Virus record (IMG/VR): IMGVR_UViG_3300035703_001342
Location: 1-31,074 of that record
Strand: one strand, 5' to 3'
Origin: a virus
DNA: 31,074 nt
Shown piece after piece: positions 15,778-23,631 of the stretch (positions are counted from its first letter, which is position 1; each line of letters begins with the position of its first letter). The notes below the pieces were generated by a model that was given only the letters and a program-made list of their open reading frames with translations, was not told the DNA's origin and made no database searches. Both the position numbers and the translations under genes were made by a program.

Positions 15778-16593
15778 ATGGGAAATAAGATTGCGGCAAT
15801 TGACAGCGAGGGCGGCGTAAATTATAAATCAAAAGGGCATTCCTATGATCCATACCTTACCAGCTTTATTATAGGGTCGGGCGGATATATCAGCAACTGG
15901 TCCACTGAAGAAAACACCAATACTGCGCTGGTTATCCGCGGACTAGGCGGCGGCAGCAGAAAAGCTATAAAACATTGCTGGAAAACAGGAAGAACTTTCT
16001 ATGCGATCGACACTGGCTACCTAGGTAATGTAAAGACCAAGATATGGAATAGAGTTAGCAAAAACGCATTGCAAAATCTAGGACCAATCGTAGACAGACC
16101 CACAGACAGACTCAAGTTACTGAATTACAAATACAATCATTTTACTCCAGGAAGAAAGATATTGATCTGCCCACCTAGCGACAAAGTAATGGATCTTTGG
16201 GATCAGCCCTCGCCGCAAAAATGGACAGAAAATGTTATTGCAGAGCTGAAACAATACACAGATAGACCCATCGAAGTTAGACTTAAACCTGACAGATCCG
16301 ACCGTATCAATAATAATTCTATACAATCTGCACTAAGCAAAGATGTACATTGTTTAATTACTTTTAACAGTATAGCAGCCACTGAAGCACTGCTATTTGG
16401 AAAACCAGCAATTGCATTAGGGGAAAATGCTGCACAAGTATTGTGCAATAAAAAATTAAAAGATGTTGAAAATTTACGTATTCCTTCCAAAGACGAGATG
16501 CTGGCCTTTGCTGCTCATTTGAGTTATTGCCAATTTAATCAATCTGAATTTGCTAACGGAACAGCTTGGCGCATAGTAAATGAAAGTCGTTAG
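15778..16593 (+). CDS. GT-B-like glycan protein, paralogue 1 (KP in place of HP)
   Basis: A 271-aa protein from ATG 15778. Upstream, the same frame is open back to 15673 and reads like protein (SIVDPTEKYYPSSKEEA) but has no ATG, GTG or TTG, so the real N-terminus may come from a frameshift. The C-terminal half matches two neighbours: a strand KILICPPSDK, a helix before TDRPIEVRLKPD (K170-P171 where the others have His-Pro), TFNSIAATEALLFGKPAI (N197-S198), and a last segment ending NGTAWRIV. This resembles the C-domain of capsule-synthesis GT-B proteins. Loss of His-Pro may mean altered or lost donor binding. Confidence 0.65.
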   Translation: MGNKIAAIDSEGGVNYKSKGHSYDPYLTSFIIGSGGYISNWSTEENTNTALVIRGLGGGSRKAIKHCWKTGRTFYAIDTGYLGNVKTKIWNRVSKNALQNLGPIVDRPTDRLKLLNYKYNHFTPGRKILICPPSDKVMDLWDQPSPQKWTENVIAELKQYTDRPIEVRLKPDRSDRINNNSIQSALSKDVHCLITFNSIAATEALLFGKPAIALGENAAQVLCNKKLKDVENLRIPSKDEMLAFAAHLSYCQFNQSEFANGTAWRIVNESR

Positions 16594-17515
16594 TTATAGC
16601 AGTGTTGTTCCTTTAAAAAACAAGTCGCAAGAAAAATCTGACATTTTAATAAAATTTATAAAAGGTGTAAACGCAGCAGGCGACACTGGAATCTTTCATA
16701 CAGGCTACAACATTGTGGAATGTGATGTTGCAATGATACAAGGCTGGCAACATGAAAAAGGAAAATCTGCCCCTCATCTACAGCTAAGACAACAGATCAT
16801 TGATAGTCAAATAGACAAAAAAAGATTTGTATGCACTGCTGACAGTAATCTTTTTCTTTATGCAAACAAGTCAAATGAGCCACATCATTATTTAAGATAC
16901 AGCTTGAATGGAATCTTTCCTAATACAGGAAAATATTTCGACGATAACCCCGATCCTGCTAGATGGATGCAAATACAAAAAGACACTGGCATAACATTGC
17001 AACCACGTAAAACAACAGGAAAGAACATTGTGTTGTGTTGTCAACGAAACGGCGGCTGGAGTATGGGATCCAACGATGTAACCGGATGGGTTAGACACAC
17101 TGTCTCAATAATTAGAAAATATTCAGATAGACCAATTGTAGTAAGACCGCATCCTGGAGACAAAAATGCAGTAGAATATTTTAATCCAAAAACAACCAGT
17201 TTGCGATTTTTGCACAATGTAACTATTAGTAAATTTGATACACCGCTGGACCAAGATCTAAAGAATGCGTGGTGTGTGGTTAATCATAACAGCAGCAGCA
17301 TAGTTGGCCCTATAATTCAAGGGTATCCAGCATTTATCACAGATCCTATAAAAAGTCAATGTGCCGAAGTAGCACATCATTCTTTTGAGTCTATTGAAAG
17401 CCCAACTGAGTTTGATAGAACACAGTGGCTAGAACGAATTTCTATGTTTCATTGGAAGTTTAGTGAACTTGAGGATGGCACTGCATGGAAACACATAAGG
17501 CCTTATTGCCAGTAA
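16580..17515 (+). CDS. GT-B-like glycosyltransferase, paralogue 2
   Basis: A 311-aa protein, overlapping the previous gene by 14 bp. Its C-terminal half has KNIVLCCQRNGGWSMGS, DRPIVVRPHPGDK (H191-P192) and VVNHNSSSIVGPIIQGYPAF (S238-S240), then DRTQWLERISMF and EDGTAWKHI. The His-Pro and Ser-rich motifs recall CMP-sugar-dependent GT-B enzymes (bacterial sialyl- and Kdo-transferases) and capsule-synthesis proteins. With CMP-Kdo genes nearby, a Kdo or similar transferase is a reasonable guess; homology to those families is not proven. It runs 13 bp into the 3' end of a convergent gene. Confidence 0.65.
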   Translation: MKVVSYSSVVPLKNKSQEKSDILIKFIKGVNAAGDTGIFHTGYNIVECDVAMIQGWQHEKGKSAPHLQLRQQIIDSQIDKKRFVCTADSNLFLYANKSNEPHHYLRYSLNGIFPNTGKYFDDNPDPARWMQIQKDTGITLQPRKTTGKNIVLCCQRNGGWSMGSNDVTGWVRHTVSIIRKYSDRPIVVRPHPGDKNAVEYFNPKTTSLRFLHNVTISKFDTPLDQDLKNAWCVVNHNSSSIVGPIIQGYPAFITDPIKSQCAEVAHHSFESIESPTEFDRTQWLERISMFHWKFSELEDGTAWKHIRPYCQ

Positions 17516-18339
17516 CTGTTGTGATGCTGAACAACCACATCTGTTTTTTTAGATTTTCCTAGAGACTTACGGTCTCCTTTCATGTGATCCATCCATTTTC
17601 CTAATTTGCTGTTGATCAACGGATGCCCACCGCCGCCTGTCTTAGCGCCTGTTAGAGATAGTTCCGCAGTATAATCTCTAACGTTTGGATGTTTAATTTT
17701 CAATGAATTGAGTATTTTTCCAAACACAAATGAGTCGTGCCATTCATCCAGTTTGAAAATACCGTTTTCTGCTTCTTCGTACATACGCTCGAATTCATTT
17801 AAAAATTCTAAACAGGTTGCGTCTTTTAAATTCAAACCATAAAATCCACATTCAGGCCATGATTGCGATCCGCTGCCTCTCCCAACATAGGTAATCCAAC
17901 TGCTGCTTGGTAGAATTTCTAACCAATCGTTGTATTGCCAAGTGGTGTGAATAAAGCTGTCTGCATCCATCCATACAACCCAATCATCACCTTTTGTACA
18001 CGCATCGAACACAGCGTATACTTTATTTGCAAAACGCACAGCATCCCATTTAAATTCTTTATGAAAATCTTTTGGACGTTTTTCAGGGAATGGACATTTT
18101 CCGTTTGCTTTAGGCACTGACTTCCATTTTTCTTTAAACTTGGATAATTTGGGCAGCGATTCTCTAGCATCTAGAATAGTAATTTGTGTGGTATCTGGAT
18201 TATCTGGAACACAATCTTCTGCATATACAATCAACTTTATTTTTTTATCAACTTTTTCTGCAAATGAATTGATAAATCTTTGTCCATATAAATCCATTCC
18301 GGGCTTATGAAAGGTTGTAATCACAGATATGTTGGTCAT
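17503..18339 (-). CDS. GT-A type glycosyltransferase-like protein on the minus strand
   Basis: A 278-aa protein with N-terminal SVITTFHKPG, the opening beta-strand of GT-A folds, and VVWMDADSFI with D125 and D127 as the D-x-D. A C-terminal DEWHDSFVFGKIL and GGGGHPLINSKLGKWMDH follow. AAGGA lies 6 bp before the ATG. It is the only minus-strand gene in the 9-19 kb cassette, overlapping the end of the preceding plus gene by 13 bp and diverging from the next one. It therefore needs its own promoter, not clearly recognisable in the 36-bp gap (18340-18375). Confidence 0.78.
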   Translation of the reverse strand: MTNISVITTFHKPGMDLYGQRFINSFAEKVDKKIKLIVYAEDCVPDNPDTTQITILDARESLPKLSKFKEKWKSVPKANGKCPFPEKRPKDFHKEFKWDAVRFANKVYAVFDACTKGDDWVVWMDADSFIHTTWQYNDWLEILPSSSWITYVGRGSGSQSWPECGFYGLNLKDATCLEFLNEFERMYEEAENGIFKLDEWHDSFVFGKILNSLKIKHPNVRDYTAELSLTGAKTGGGGHPLINSKLGKWMDHMKGDRKSLGKSKKTDVVVQHHNSYWQ

Positions 18340-18351
18340 AATTTGTCCTTG

Positions 18352-18358
18352 TTAAATA
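18352..18358 (+). promoter_or_regulatory. Possible late promoter motif (weak)
   Basis: TTAAATA sits 17 bp before ATG 18376 in the short gap between divergent genes. It deviates from the TATAAATA/CTAAATA core by one base at the variable end. It could serve the plus-strand gene, which otherwise lies downstream of an opposing gene. Confidence 0.3.
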
Positions 18359-18375
18359 GCTATAGGTATTTACAA

Positions 18376-19233
18376 ATGAAATTTAAACTATGGAGAGAAT
18401 ACGGCGCATTAAACTCAAAGCCAGTCTTTGATGCATTTGCAGCCGGAGTTGAAAAATTAGGTTATAAAGTTGTTGAAAACAACACTGCTGACGTTGACGT
18501 AATTTGGAGTGTATTATTTCAAGGAAGAATGTTACCAAATAAAACAGTGTGGGATAATGCAAAAAAAGCAGGACGTCCTGTTATTGTGCTAGAAGTAGGC
18601 GGAATCAAAAGAGGAACAACGTGGAAAATTGGGCTAAACGGAATCAACAGGGGTTCTTATTATACTCCGTTGGATGCAGATGATAGTAGGGCAAAACAGT
18701 TAGGGTTAAGGTTATTGCCTTGGAGGACCACTGGAGAATACATCATCATTTGTGGACAGCACAATAAAAGTTTACAGTGGATTGATATGCCATCAATGAG
18801 CAAATGGATTATAGACACAATAAGTACCATTCAACAGTTTTCTAAACGTACTATAATAATTAGGCCGCATCCGCGATGTCCTTTACCGCATATAGAAAAT
18901 GAATTCAAAAATGTTTACAGTCAACAACCTATGCACATTAGCGGAACTTATGATGATTTTAATCTAAATTTTTCAAACACGTGGGCAACTGTAAGCTGGA
19001 ATTCAAATCCAGCTTCACAAAGTATAATTGCCGGAGTTCCAGCGTTTGTAGGAGAAACCAGTCTTGCAAGAGCAGTGGCTAACACAGATTTATCAAAAAT
19101 TGAAAATCCTGACATGCCCGACCGACAGCAATGGCTTAACGAACTTGCATACACAGAGTATACCTTGTCGGAAATAGAAACAGGAATACCCATAAAAAAC
19201 TTGACACATAGAATACAACATGTTAAGTTTTAA
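18376..19233 (+). CDS. GT-B-like glycosyltransferase, paralogue 3
   Basis: A 285-aa protein from ATG 18376; an in-frame ATG at 18307 would lie inside the start of the divergent gene and add residues with no match. The N-terminus MKFKLWREYGALNSKPVFDA begins a Rossmann-like half. The C-domain shares the paralogue pattern: EYIIICGQHNKSLQW, IIIRPHPRCP (H165-P166), TVSWNSNPASQSIIAGVPAF (S210), and the end DRQQWLNELAYTEYTLSEIE. These are equivalent to motifs in the genes at 15778 and 16580. Its role is likely transfer of an activated sugar; a CMP-sugar donor is possible, not shown. Confidence 0.68.
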   Translation: MKFKLWREYGALNSKPVFDAFAAGVEKLGYKVVENNTADVDVIWSVLFQGRMLPNKTVWDNAKKAGRPVIVLEVGGIKRGTTWKIGLNGINRGSYYTPLDADDSRAKQLGLRLLPWRTTGEYIIICGQHNKSLQWIDMPSMSKWIIDTISTIQQFSKRTIIIRPHPRCPLPHIENEFKNVYSQQPMHISGTYDDFNLNFSNTWATVSWNSNPASQSIIAGVPAFVGETSLARAVANTDLSKIENPDMPDRQQWLNELAYTEYTLSEIETGIPIKNLTHRIQHVKF

Positions 19234-19240
19234 ACATGTT
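19217..19240 (+). promoter_or_regulatory. Paired 8-bp palindromes overlapping a start codon
   Basis: AACATGTT occurs at 19217-19224 and 19233-19240, each a perfect palindrome, 16 bp apart. In RNA the two can pair as an 8-bp stem with an 8-nt loop, burying the ATG (19236) of the next gene. In DNA they look like twin operator half-sites. Both readings are inference. Confidence 0.4.
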
Positions 19241-20408
19241 AGATACTGTAGAAGATATCCTAAGTTTAGTAGTATCCTTTAGCGATGCAGTCCTTCCTAT
19301 GGACAAAGGGATTCTATCAAGCATTGACCGACAACTCAAACGCGGTGTTGCGTTGACTGATCGTCAGCACGAGTTGGTTAAAACAAAACTGCTGTTTTAT
19401 AAAGATTTTTTAATTTCTGTTGGAGTAACAGATCTACAAGAAAAATTAGATACCTTGAAGTTTCCTTTGAGAACTGTTGATCGCTCAAAGTCTATTGTTT
19501 TTAACGATAACTTAGTTGAGATTAAATTTCCGTTTAATAAAAAAATAATTGTGACATTAAACGAAGTAGTTCAGAAATGCAAAAGATTCTACAATCACGA
19601 AATTGGGTCTAATGTTCACAAATTTAAAATTAACGAGTTAACAGTTAAAGAAATAGTAACAGCATTCAAGGACAAAAACTTTTATATAGACACTGCTGTA
19701 TCAGAGCTATACAAAAAAATCAATGAGATCGAAATGGACAGGCAGTCGATTCTACCTGGCATTTACAACAACAAGCTGATGAACTTTAAAAAATCTGCAT
19801 TGGACTTGATGGATCTAGAGCTAGGTCCTCTTACCAGCGAAAACTTGATTAAATTTTATGATCGTCGTCGACGGTATGGCATTGCTGACATTGAAGGTAC
19901 TGTTTATAAAAATACATTGGTTGAAACCATTGCATATCGAGATGCAGCCGAATTGGCAGTTACCCCCGAAATGCATTCTCTAGATTCTGTTGTTGATGCA
20001 GTAATTCAACTTGAAAGATTTCCTATTCTAGTGTTGGTTGATCCTGAAAACACGTTGGAAGACGTTGCTAAAGTTTACAATGCATTCAGAGACGTAGTTC
20101 CCAACCAAAGTCAAACAGTGTTGTTTAGAGTCGACACTTCCACCAGTTACAATTTGAACAATTTCGTTCATGACAATAAAATAAATAATTGGCTTGACAC
20201 ATCAACAAAAATTGTTTATATTAATAAAAATAAGCTGCCAAAACTGCTGCTTCGCAGTGACTGGCGACCTATGGCAACGCTGGCATTATCCAGCTATCGT
20301 GCCAATTCCCACGTTACTACTTACATCAAAGACGTGTGTGACCTTATCATCTATCATGATAAGAGTATGAGTATTATTGGTAATAAAAGAAAGTATGTCA
20401 ACTACTAA
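19236..20408 (+). CDS. Conserved phage protein upstream of uvsW, function unknown
   Basis: A 390-aa protein. The N-terminus has ALTDRQHELVKTKLLFYKD, a phrase I recall from marine T4-like phage proteins beside uvsW. Residues about 85-165 (IVFNDNLVEIKFPFNKKIIV to KFKINELTVKEIVTAF) resemble the fold-like region that precedes SNF2-type helicase cores (HARP-like), a weak resemblance only. The second half is alpha/beta with VDAVIQLERFPILVLVDPEN and a closing VCDLIIYHDKSM strand. It lacks Walker motifs. It overlaps uvsW by 14 bp, so a partner role in fork reversal or repair is plausible (inference). Confidence 0.7.
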   Translation: MLDTVEDILSLVVSFSDAVLPMDKGILSSIDRQLKRGVALTDRQHELVKTKLLFYKDFLISVGVTDLQEKLDTLKFPLRTVDRSKSIVFNDNLVEIKFPFNKKIIVTLNEVVQKCKRFYNHEIGSNVHKFKINELTVKEIVTAFKDKNFYIDTAVSELYKKINEIEMDRQSILPGIYNNKLMNFKKSALDLMDLELGPLTSENLIKFYDRRRRYGIADIEGTVYKNTLVETIAYRDAAELAVTPEMHSLDSVVDAVIQLERFPILVLVDPENTLEDVAKVYNAFRDVVPNQSQTVLFRVDTSTSYNLNNFVHDNKINNWLDTSTKIVYINKNKLPKLLLRSDWRPMATLALSSYRANSHVTTYIKDVCDLIIYHDKSMSIIGNKRKYVNY

Positions 20409-21855
20409 ATTAATAATTGAAGATGAAGTAAACATAAAGTTCGAAGGTTTAGATGTAGATGTAAGAAGAAAACTTGCAAATGCACTGAAATTTGATGTTC
20501 CATACGCTAGACATATGCCGCATTACCAGCTCGGACGTTGGGATGGTAAGGTTGGTTTTTTTGGTATCGGTGGATCAGGTTACGTAAACCACCTAGATGT
20601 AATACAAAAAATCTTATCGGAAAACAAGGTCGAGATCGTCAAAATAGACGACCGTAGACAAGTTGTTGAACTGAATTTTGAAAAAATTGACGAAGACTAC
20701 TGGGGCGATAAAACATGGCCTAAAGGTCATCGTGACGAAGGACAGCCGATACGTCTTCGTGATTATCAATTGTCAGTCATAAACAATTTCTTATCAAACC
20801 CACAGGCGTTGCAAGAAGTAGCAACCGGTGCTGGTAAAACCATCATTACAGCCACACTATCTAAGATAGTTGAGCCGTTTGGAAGAAGTTTGGTCATTGT
20901 TCCAAACAAATCACTTGTTACACAAACCGAAGACGACTACCGTAACTGCGGGCTAGATGTCGGTGTGTATTTTGGTGACAGAAAAGAATTAGGTAAAACG
21001 CACACTATTTGTACATGGCAGAGTCTTAATATACTTGAAAAAAAATTCAAAGACGGTACCGGTATTTTAAGTCTAGCAGAATTTTTAGATGGTGTATCCA
21101 CAGTAATCGTTGACGAAGTGCATCAAGCAAAAGCTGAAGTTCTTAAAAATATACTCACAAGAAACCTACGCAATGCTCCTATACGGTGGGGTCTTACAGG
21201 AACTATACCAAAAGAAGACTTTGAATTTCAAAGTATATTAGCAAGTCTTGGTCCAGTTATTGGAAACGTTACTGCAAAAGAACTACAAGACAAAGGTGTG
21301 TTATCCAACTGTCATGTTAATGTATGTCAATTGATTGACCTACAGGTGTTTAGAGATTATCAATCAGAACTCAAATATCTAGTAACTGACAAAGAAAGAA
21401 TAGAATATATTGCAAATTTGCTGAATAAAGTTGCAAAATCTGGAAATACCCTTATACTTGTAGATAGAATATCAGCAGGAGAAAAATTAAAAGAGTTAAT
21501 ACCCGATTCAACATTTATCAGTGGTGCAGTAAAAGTTAAAGATAGAAAAGAAGTCTACGACGAAATCAACGAAGCTACAAACATGACCATTATTGCAACA
21601 TATGGTGTTGCAGCAGTTGGCATTAACGTTCCACGCATTTTTAACTTGGTATTGTTTGAACCGGGCAAAAGTTTTGTCCGTGTTATACAATCTATTGGCC
21701 GCGGTGTTAGAAAAGCAAAAGACAAAGACTTTGTACAGGTATGGGATATAACCAGTACATGTAAGTATGCGAAAAAACATTTAACGGAACGTAAAAAGTT
21801 TTATAAAGATGCACAATATCCGTTTACAATAGAAAAAATAGACTGGAAAAAATAA
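20395..21855 (+). CDS. uvsW: UvsW DNA/RNA-DNA helicase
   Basis: Superfamily 2 helicase that unwinds R-loops and branched DNA and switches replication from origin- to recombination-dependent. An N-terminal UvsW substrate domain (about residues 1-105, with ARHMPHYQLGRWDGKVGFF) is followed by the DEAD-like core: motif I ATGAGKT (143-149), motif II DEVH (240-243), motif III LTGT, and the C-terminal RecA domain with SIGRGVRK. The ATG at 20395 is preferred over an in-frame TTG at 20377 because it gives the standard N-terminus. At 486 aa it is close to T4 UvsW (503). Confidence 0.95.
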   Translation: MSTTKLIIEDEVNIKFEGLDVDVRRKLANALKFDVPYARHMPHYQLGRWDGKVGFFGIGGSGYVNHLDVIQKILSENKVEIVKIDDRRQVVELNFEKIDEDYWGDKTWPKGHRDEGQPIRLRDYQLSVINNFLSNPQALQEVATGAGKTIITATLSKIVEPFGRSLVIVPNKSLVTQTEDDYRNCGLDVGVYFGDRKELGKTHTICTWQSLNILEKKFKDGTGILSLAEFLDGVSTVIVDEVHQAKAEVLKNILTRNLRNAPIRWGLTGTIPKEDFEFQSILASLGPVIGNVTAKELQDKGVLSNCHVNVCQLIDLQVFRDYQSELKYLVTDKERIEYIANLLNKVAKSGNTLILVDRISAGEKLKELIPDSTFISGAVKVKDRKEVYDEINEATNMTIIATYGVAAVGINVPRIFNLVLFEPGKSFVRVIQSIGRGVRKAKDKDFVQVWDITSTCKYAKKHLTERKKFYKDAQYPFTIEKIDWKK

Positions 21856-21859
21856 TAAC

Positions 21860-22366
21860 ATGAGGATTTTAACCCTTGAAAATAAAACATTTGAATTAAA
21901 TCACTTACCCGACAGTGTTGAAGAAACTGTTAGATTTGCAATACTGGATAACAGCAATCCATTAGATCCGGATTTCTTTTTTAATCCGCTGATATTTTTA
22001 GAAAGCTTTAACAGTCCTGCAATTGTTCTAGAAATCAGCGGTCACGAAATCACCATGCCGTTGGATTGGTGCATTGCAGTAGGTTGCAGTGAAGCTGGAA
22101 GCGATTTAGAAGTATTGCCTCTTACCAGCTTGAATGACAGAGGATTTGAAGCATTTTTATTCAATCCTTTAACAGGGTCTTACCCACAGTTTGGTAAGAT
22201 AGAAATATTAAACTTTTACAACGATGTAAAATGGTATTTTCCAAAAATGCGTAATGGACACTTATTAAGTGTTCCTATCACAGAAACTGATAATCCACAG
22301 TGTGCATTTTTTGTAAAAGACATCAGCAGACAAAGTGAAATTATAGACTTTGGTAAATTATTATAA
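21860..22366 (+). CDS. Hypothetical protein, beta-rich
   Basis: A 168-aa protein I cannot assign. It reads as a mostly beta protein with a hydrophobic core (PLIFLESFNSPAIVLEISGH, then TMPLDWCIAVG) and a C-terminal YNDVKWYFPKMRNGHLLSVP. Start 4 bp after uvsW and co-directional, so likely co-transcribed with it. The motifs look like a compact structural domain rather than an enzyme. Confidence 0.7.
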   Translation: MRILTLENKTFELNHLPDSVEETVRFAILDNSNPLDPDFFFNPLIFLESFNSPAIVLEISGHEITMPLDWCIAVGCSEAGSDLEVLPLTSLNDRGFEAFLFNPLTGSYPQFGKIEILNFYNDVKWYFPKMRNGHLLSVPITETDNPQCAFFVKDISRQSEIIDFGKLL

Positions 22367-22376
22367 CGAGAAAAAA

Positions 22377-23030
22377 ATGGCAAAATCATCTTACTTACCC
22401 CCAATTACTTTATTAGACTACTTTATTCCAACTGCCGATACTTGTGGAGAATGGAGGAAAGCTCGTATTAAAAATGCTAATCTTCCTGTGTTACAGTATA
22501 TGTACAACGGCGACGAAACTGACTCGTTGAGATGTATGATCTCAAAAACTCGCGGTTGGGTTGTCATTCCGGACTACGGCACAGAAGAACTTAAAATTCG
22601 TTTTAGATTAGACTTTAATCATGTTAGACAGAAGTGCTCTACTGCACGACAGGCTGGTACAAGTGTTGACAAAAGCGAAAGAGGGCCTAGTGATATATTT
22701 AGAGGATGGTATTTGTCTCCTAAAAACGCACAAGAAGGTACATTTAAAGATTTTGAAAGAAAAGCAAATCTTATCGAATTTTTAACAATTATGCCAGTGT
22801 GTACAGAACATCATTCGTACATATCTCAAGATAGTGCAAAGTCAGATCTAACCTTGAAAAACTTTTCTAAAGACACATGGATTTGGGCACTACAAAGTCC
22901 AGACAACTTTAATAAAGCCAAAGAGAAACTAAGATTTAATCTTGACTATGATTGGTTTATTGATCATATGTCCAACATAAATTATCCAAACATTCGTGAC
23001 AGATTAGTTGAACTAAATTTTAACTATTGA
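22377..23030 (+). CDS. Hypothetical protein
   Basis: A 217-aa protein; ATG 22377 is used because it follows the upstream stop, while an in-frame start at 22350 would overlap the previous gene. It has an N-terminal hydrophobic-aromatic run (SSYLPPITLLDYFIPTAD), a central charged region with FRGWYLSPKNAQEG and DFERKANLIEFLT, and a C-terminal FNLDYDWFIDHM. No family is recognised. It sits between the recombination genes and the sugar-precursor genes, giving no clear hint of role. Confidence 0.7.
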   Translation: MAKSSYLPPITLLDYFIPTADTCGEWRKARIKNANLPVLQYMYNGDETDSLRCMISKTRGWVVIPDYGTEELKIRFRLDFNHVRQKCSTARQAGTSVDKSERGPSDIFRGWYLSPKNAQEGTFKDFERKANLIEFLTIMPVCTEHHSYISQDSAKSDLTLKNFSKDTWIWALQSPDNFNKAKEKLRFNLDYDWFIDHMSNINYPNIRDRLVELNFNY

Positions 23031-23042
23031 AAGGAAATACAC

Positions 23043-23402
23043 ATGGGAATTCGAGCCGGAAAAGTCTGGGGAAATACAGAACTAATACATGCAAATGGAG
23101 TATTAGAATTTCACCGTATAGAATTTAAAGCAGGATATAAATGCAGCGAACACGAACACAAATTTAAGTGGAATGGCTTTTTTGTTGAATCAGGGAAGAT
23201 GCTGGTACGAGTTTGGCAAGACGCAGATCAACAAGGATTGGTCGACGAAACAATACTCGAACCAGGTCAGTTCACTCAAGTTAAACCAGGTATGATTCAT
23301 CAGTTTGAAGGCCTTGAAGACGGAGTTGCATTTGAATTATACTGGGCTGAATTTTCACACTCGGATATAATACGTAGAACAATTGGATCAAGAGTTGGCT
23401 AG
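23043..23402 (+). CDS. Single-domain cupin protein
   Basis: A 119-aa cupin with a good Shine-Dalgarno (AAAGGA). Motif 1 is CSEHEHKFKWNGFFVESGK (H37, H39, E49) and motif 2 is QVKPGMIHQFEG (H86), giving the usual three-His, one-Glu metal site. Such small cupins in glycan clusters often act as sugar-phosphate or nucleotide-sugar isomerases or epimerases, but others are dioxygenases or carbohydrate binders. It stands next to Kdo-pathway genes, which favours the sugar role. Confidence 0.78.
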   Translation: MGIRAGKVWGNTELIHANGVLEFHRIEFKAGYKCSEHEHKFKWNGFFVESGKMLVRVWQDADQQGLVDETILEPGQFTQVKPGMIHQFEGLEDGVAFELYWAEFSHSDIIRRTIGSRVG

Positions 23403-23631
23403 TTTAATTCCGGGCGAAACGTTAATTTACGAACGTGTTGACAAAAAAATCTATGCAAGATATGCTAATAGACCAGACATACCCAGGTGGTGTATTAACG
23501 GCACTGAGGACACAGAGATTGGATATCATGACTTTAAAAAAATGTTGGAGTTATCTGATAAAAATCCAGTATTTAAAAAAGAACTAGACAAATTATTAAA
23601 TTTGTATTATATTATGAAGGACACTATATGA
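23383..23631 (+). CDS. Small conserved protein, TTG start
   Basis: An 82-aa protein; no ATG or GTG fits, so TTG 23383 is the best start, with a 20-bp overlap of the cupin gene. The core reads IPGETLIYERVDKKIYARYA, then RPDIPRWCING and a helical end with DKLLNLYYIMKD. I recall similar short proteins in marine T4-like phages; function unknown. Its stop overlaps the kdsA start (ATGA), so it is coupled to that gene. Confidence 0.65.
   Translation: MDQELASLIPGETLIYERVDKKIYARYANRPDIPRWCINGTEDTEIGYHDFKKMLELSDKNPVFKKELDKLLNLYYIMKDTI

Noticed and set aside
17515-17545. Hairpin GTTGT...ACAAC near the convergent gene ends as a terminator
   Set aside because: Only a 5-bp stem, no T run, and it lies within the coding end of the minus-strand gene.
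18307-18375. Upstream ATG extension of the GT-B gene at 18376
   Set aside because: It would overlap the start of the divergent minus-strand gene and adds 23 residues with no match to the paralogues.
9136-19233. Possibility that the glycan block is bacterial DNA joined by mis-assembly
   Set aside because: Base composition, codon style, start-stop overlaps and a phage-type late promoter motif are continuous with the flanking phage genes, and the first gene overlaps the UvsY-like gene. Read mapping would still be the decisive test.
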